DNA of 64,000 bases from Siphonodentalium dalli. Taxonomy: Eukaryota > Mollusca > Scaphopoda > Gadilida > Siphonodentaliidae. A program made the position numbers and the translations under genes. Below are positions 60,175 to 64,000 of this stretch, piece after piece (position 1 is the first letter of the stretch; each line of letters opens with the position of its first letter). The stretch spans positions 71,155,980-71,219,979 of the forward strand of contig CP136063.1 in assembly GCA_032622095.1 (NCBI GenBank). Reading direction: 5' to 3'. The notes under the pieces are model-generated. The model searched no databases. It worked only from the letters and a program-made list of their open reading frames with translations, and had not been told where the DNA came from.

Positions 60175-62007
60175 ATTGTCAATCAGAGGATCCATCTGTG
60201 AGAACACAGAATTTACCGGCGTATCAGAAGTTGATACTGATGGATACTTCAGGAGGATGAAGGAGGGAGAATATTCTGTTATCCTGTGCCACCCAGAAGC
60301 CCTACTCAACTCAGATAAAGGGAGGGAACTGCTGTACAATGAGATGTTTCGAAGCCATGTTGTTGGACTAGTAGTTGATGAATGTCACTTGATAGAGAAA
60401 TAGTAGGTCAACAAGTTTTCAGGCAGCATGTGTAAATGATACCCATCCCCAGTACTAGTATTTGTGATTTTACAGGTATCTAGCTTTTATAGCACAAAAT
60501 TAAAGAATATTTTAATATTTTGAAGCCCAAAATGATATATTTTTGATGTAATTGAGAATTTTAGCTCTTGAATCTTGATATGTTGAAGTTATGGATACTA
60601 CTTCAGCAAATATGTGAAGACTATATTAGTGTTAAATCACTAATGTGTATTCCATATCTAGTTTCTTAACTAGTATGCTGGATTCACCCCTCTGTTAACT
60701 GGTATTTGGGAGGCAACACCATCATCAACAGAGCTGAATTTTTAAATTGCACTTGGAAAAACTGTTGCTCAGCCAGCAGTGTATACATTTGGCCAGGGAT
60801 TTACAATTTGAAGCCATATTTGTGAGAGGAAGGATGCTATAATGCTCACTCTAGCAAACACATTTGAAACAACGAACACACATACTGAGTCTATGCTTCC
60901 ATAAATCTTATATAATGTATTAACCCTTCCATAGATAGCCTTGCATTTATAAGAGAATTCATTGGCCTATCAATATTTACCTTGACCATGTAAGTCATTG
61001 CATTCTCTTGTACATGTATATGTGATGCTCCCTGTGATAGACTCGCATATAGAAGAGAATGCACTGGCACAGGGTCTTTAATGCTACACCATCGCTGCTC
61101 CCCCATGAATATAGCGAATATGACGTATGCACAAGTTTCCACCTTGAGCTCAATGCCTTGTGGCATGTACCTCAAAGTGTTAAGTTGATTATTTGATTAT
61201 CATTTCAGGGGTGATGAGTTTAGAACTGCATTCAAGAAACTTCCGACACTGCGGGCAATATTTCCTAACATTCCAATGATGGCTCTGAGTGGGACACTAA
61301 CAGTGCAGCAGAAAGAGAATCTTTCACGTCTTCTGTTTCTTCAGAACACTAGAACATTTGAGGAAAGTCCTGATCGACCAAACATTTTTCTTAAAGTTAT
61401 TCTAAAGGACCCATCACCAGATGTTCTGAAATCATATGAGGACATTTTTATGGTGGAATGTCAAAGTTTGTTTTAGGAAAAACTGGAGTATCCAATAACA
61501 TTGCTATACCTTCCACCGAAATGCATGTGCCATGCTGTGGCATTTTTGAATGACCTGTTTTCCATCCTACTATTGAAACTTCAACGTATAGTAATTTATG
61601 TGCGGGACAGGATAAGGATGTGATAACTATAACAATACAGGAACTAAAGAAAATGGATAGTAGGATTATGTTAGTTCTCACCACATCCATATATGGAATG
61701 GGATTTGATCCTGTGAACGTAACAAGAATAATTCATTCTTGCCCACCGAGGAACCTGTCATCTTACATCCAGAAGATTGGCCGTGCTGGTCGCAGAAACC
61801 AGAAATCTGCTGCAATTTTGTATTACAACAAGAGTGACATTGCTGCAAACTTGCCAGGATTGAAGCAGGACATTGTTAGTTATGAATGACTTGTGTCTCA
61901 GAGAAACATTGTTAAGGGTATTTGGTTTTGAGAAAGATTCTTCAATTGCAGGGTGTAATTGTTGTTCAATTTGCAGTGACAAGTGTGAATGTTCAATCTG
62001 TTCATAA
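60175..62007 (+). pseudogene. RecQ-like DNA helicase pseudogene (two exons)
   Basis: Exon A (60175-60402) follows a ttttccag acceptor and encodes SIRGSICENTEF...YSVILCHPEALL and motif II VVDECHLIEK. The conserved Trp that normally follows reads TAG across the junction, a nonsense change. Exon B starts at 61209 after tttcag and encodes GDEFRTAFKKLP, motif III-like MALSGTLT, then PDRPNIFL. A stop follows at about 61474. A frameshift near 61565 leads to SNLCAGQDKDV, IYGMGFDPVNV and motif VI YIQKIGRAGRR. A further frameshift near 61885 leads to a RecQ zinc-binding segment, CLRETLL...CNCCSICSDKCECS, ending at a TAA at 62005-62007. Motifs I and Ia lie upstream, outside or lost in the repeats. The intron proves it is not a processed copy. 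Such helicases are multi-copy in several invertebrates. The 806-bp intron holds a hairpin repeat. Confidence 0.85.
60930..61085. repeat. Hairpin repeat family C, copy 1
   Basis: Words cttgcatttataagagaatt, ttaccttgacc and cattgcattctctt form an imperfect hairpin, then gcatatagaagagaatgcactgg. The same words recur at 62655-62845. It sits in the helicase pseudogene intron. Confidence 0.6.
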
Positions 62008-62654
62008 TTTGATCTTTTATCATCTAGAGGGTTTGTAAAGCCAATATCCATCCATATATTTTATAGCCCATGTCGGGTTACACTAAATCCTGTTCGGTGA
62101 TTGGTCAACAGCGAATTTGGTCAATTTTGCCAATGTGTTTCATATTCCAATAAAACATTTTTAAATGCATAGTCATATGTAGAATATTGGGATAACTTGC
62201 AGTGCTGTATGGTATAATATCGAAACTGCAGATGAATTTCAGGATAGATAGATAGATAATTTTGTAATGGCTAACAGATGCAAAACATGTACATAGACAA
62301 TTGAGCATAAGCACATATACAAAAGAGCAATACAGAGTGACATTCATATTATATAATAAATATAAAATTTATAGATATATAAATATAACAAGAATGCAAC
62401 TTGACAGTTCTGCAGAGGGACAAGATAGTGAATAAAACCTAGCTTAGTAATAACTACTAAATAAATACTCGTACCTTTATATATATACAAACATGAATAA
62501 TCAAACCGTGCTATCCAACCCTCCTCCCTCAACAGGACTGCCATGTTGCTTAAGAGATACTAGTAAGACAAGCAGTCGCAGACGATGGTATCCCCCGTCG
62601 AATTGTGCAGTTGGGGAAGTGCATTATCAATAATGTTTGCGTTCTCAATATGTG
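62008..62654. other. Non-coding spacer
   Basis: AT-rich sequence 3' of the helicase relic. Frames here are short and lack known domains. A gatagatagata microsatellite lies near 62245. Confidence 0.4.
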
Positions 62655-62845
62655 CTAAGCAAGGTCAAGGTAAATATAGTTAGCCCCATGTATTCTCGTG
62701 TATATGCGAGTCTCCGATATGGGGAGCCTCCCATATATAAGAGAATGCACTGGCTTACAAGGTCAATGTAAATATTGTTAAGCCAATGTATTCTCTTATA
62801 AATGCGAGGCTCCCTATATAAGATAAAGCATTGACACAGGGTTTT
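62655..62845. repeat. Hairpin repeat family C, copy 2
   Basis: tatataagagaatgcactgg and ccaatgtattctcttataaa are inverted around tacaaggtcaatgtaaatattg, giving a ~90-bp hairpin flanked by gagcctccc/gaggctccc. Related to 60930-61085. Confidence 0.7.
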
Positions 62846-63094
62846 CGCAAAATTTCAGGAAGCTCCAGCCATGAAAGAGTTTTAATGTTAAAGATCCACG
62901 ATCCGATTATACACTCCTAAATCTCGATTTCTTAGACTTTGGAAGTAAATATATATTTGTTTCGAATCGATGGCTATTAAATTTCGATTTCTGAAATCTA
63001 TAATTTTATATATATATTTTATATGCAATATATGCAATATATGTTTGCGTTCTCAGTATGTGCTAAACAAGAGGTGGCATTTTGTCAAAAAGTC

Positions 63095-63435
63095 TGGCTT
63101 GCGAACCCATTTTAGGTACTGACATTTGTGGAAATTAGCCACGTGACGTAGTCCATTTGCACCAAAAATAATAAACAAAGTCCAATAACTCTGCTGAAAA
63201 TATCCGGCCGGACCTGGTTTTGTGAACTTATTCTAGATACTGGTCAAGTGAACTCATATACCAAATATCTTTGAAATCCGTTGAGAATTGTGGAAATGAG
63301 CCCTTTGACGTGGTCTATTTGCTATTTGGTAAATTCGACAAAAATAATAAACAAAGTCCAATAACTCCGGGAAAATATCCGGCCAGACCTGGCTTGCGAA
63401 CTCATTCTTATGCCATAGCGACCATAATTCACCAG
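63095..63435. repeat. ~176-bp tandem duplication
   Basis: The phrase caaaaataataaacaaagtc, then caataactc, recurs about 176 bp apart (63163 and 63339). It is followed each time by aaaatatccggcc(a/g)gacctgg and tgtgaactta/tgcgaactca. The preceding ttgtggaaat(t/g)agcc and gacgt(a/g)gtc words also repeat. Confidence 0.75.
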
Positions 63436-64000
63436 TTCAAAACTAGAAACTTGTTGATGTAGTGCGAGGGAAGTTTAAAACATTGGAAAAAAACAGTGCA
63501 TGCACATGCATGTAATATATTTCTTTGTGAATATATGTTCCTTAATAGTATTTATCAGTATGTGTCAGAAGGTCCCAGCTCAAGATTGGATAATTTAAGT
63601 GACTTTGGTGAACCGATTTTGCTTTGCGTCATTTACAGTAATGGAATCTCCCGGGTAATTCAATATCTATTGCGATATCGGCTCACAAAATTCATGCAAT
63701 CTCAAGCCGGGGCCAGCCCTACTATGAAATGGATTATGGTACAAGTGTCAGCAATGAAATTTATTCCCTGTGTTGTTTGTTAAAGATGCATATTCCGAAA
63801 AGGCGTTCGCAGATTACTATTTCTTTGTCTTTGGGGGTAAACAATATTTGATTTGTGTCAAGGAACCTACCCATCAAAGCGGAGAGTGATCAGATATCAA
63901 TTTTTGAAATCTATTATTTTTCACCACCGATAATTTGGTGGCCCAGTAAAAAGTTGACCTGAAAATGGCCTCGGACCAAATTTGCAGATGAAGATGGATA
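63436..64000. other. Terminal non-coding stretch
   Basis: The plus-strand frame 63496-63783 shows no domain I recognise and has AT-rich flanks. Nothing else is supported up to the window end. Confidence 0.3.

Noticed and set aside
63496-63783. 95-codon plus-strand frame near the window end
   Set aside because: No recognisable motif or splice sites. It follows a tandem repeat and is likely chance.

Overview
The window is AT-rich metazoan genomic DNA with no prokaryotic organisation: isolated exons with GT-AG borders and long introns, decayed LINEs, MITE-like inverted repeats, satellites and many 'tacatgta' words. A marine invertebrate is most likely, possibly a bivalve or similar lophotrochozoan. 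That guess rests on the repeat style (tatacccccac-ended MITE, aggccaaaaaaa-ended MITE, RecQ-like helicase relic) and is not proven.

One host gene can be assembled by splice-phase logic. It lies on the minus strand and spans about 37.5 kb (45391 down to 7890). Five exons fit in phase: two tandem 8-cysteine extracellular modules (45140-45391 and 23465-23719), a Thr/Ser-rich stalk with four tandem RGD heptads (15871-16176), a transmembrane helix (14495-14567), and a 244-residue cytoplasmic tail with 18 tyrosines that ends at a stop at 7890. It reads as a type I cell-surface receptor. The signal-peptide exon was not found. Its introns hold most of the other features.

Layout: 0-4.9 kb holds three inverted-repeat elements, a LINE 3' fragment and simple repeats. 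4.95-7.83 kb is a GC-rich non-autonomous element built of inverted and direct copies of one module, ending 56 bp from the receptor stop codon. 8.8-9.7 kb is a 900-bp foldback in the last intron. 26.3-27.9 kb is a degenerate tandem repeat. 27.9-31.4 kb is a decayed CR1-like LINE. 32-35.6 kb is a run of five different tandem arrays. 38.9-44 kb holds nested repeats and another LINE end. 48.4-55.1 kb is a nearly complete but inactivated L1-like LINE with an unexpectedly long gap between ORF1 and ORF2. 55.3-57 kb is the 5' part of a third LINE. 57.6-59.9 kb is a striking palindrome array with an exact 139-bp period, followed by a second nested inverted-repeat block. 60.2-62.0 kb is an intron-containing, broken RecQ-like helicase on the plus strand. 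62.6-63.5 kb holds short repeats.

Only the receptor looks like a possibly functional host gene. All retrotransposon and helicase reading frames carry stops or frameshifts.
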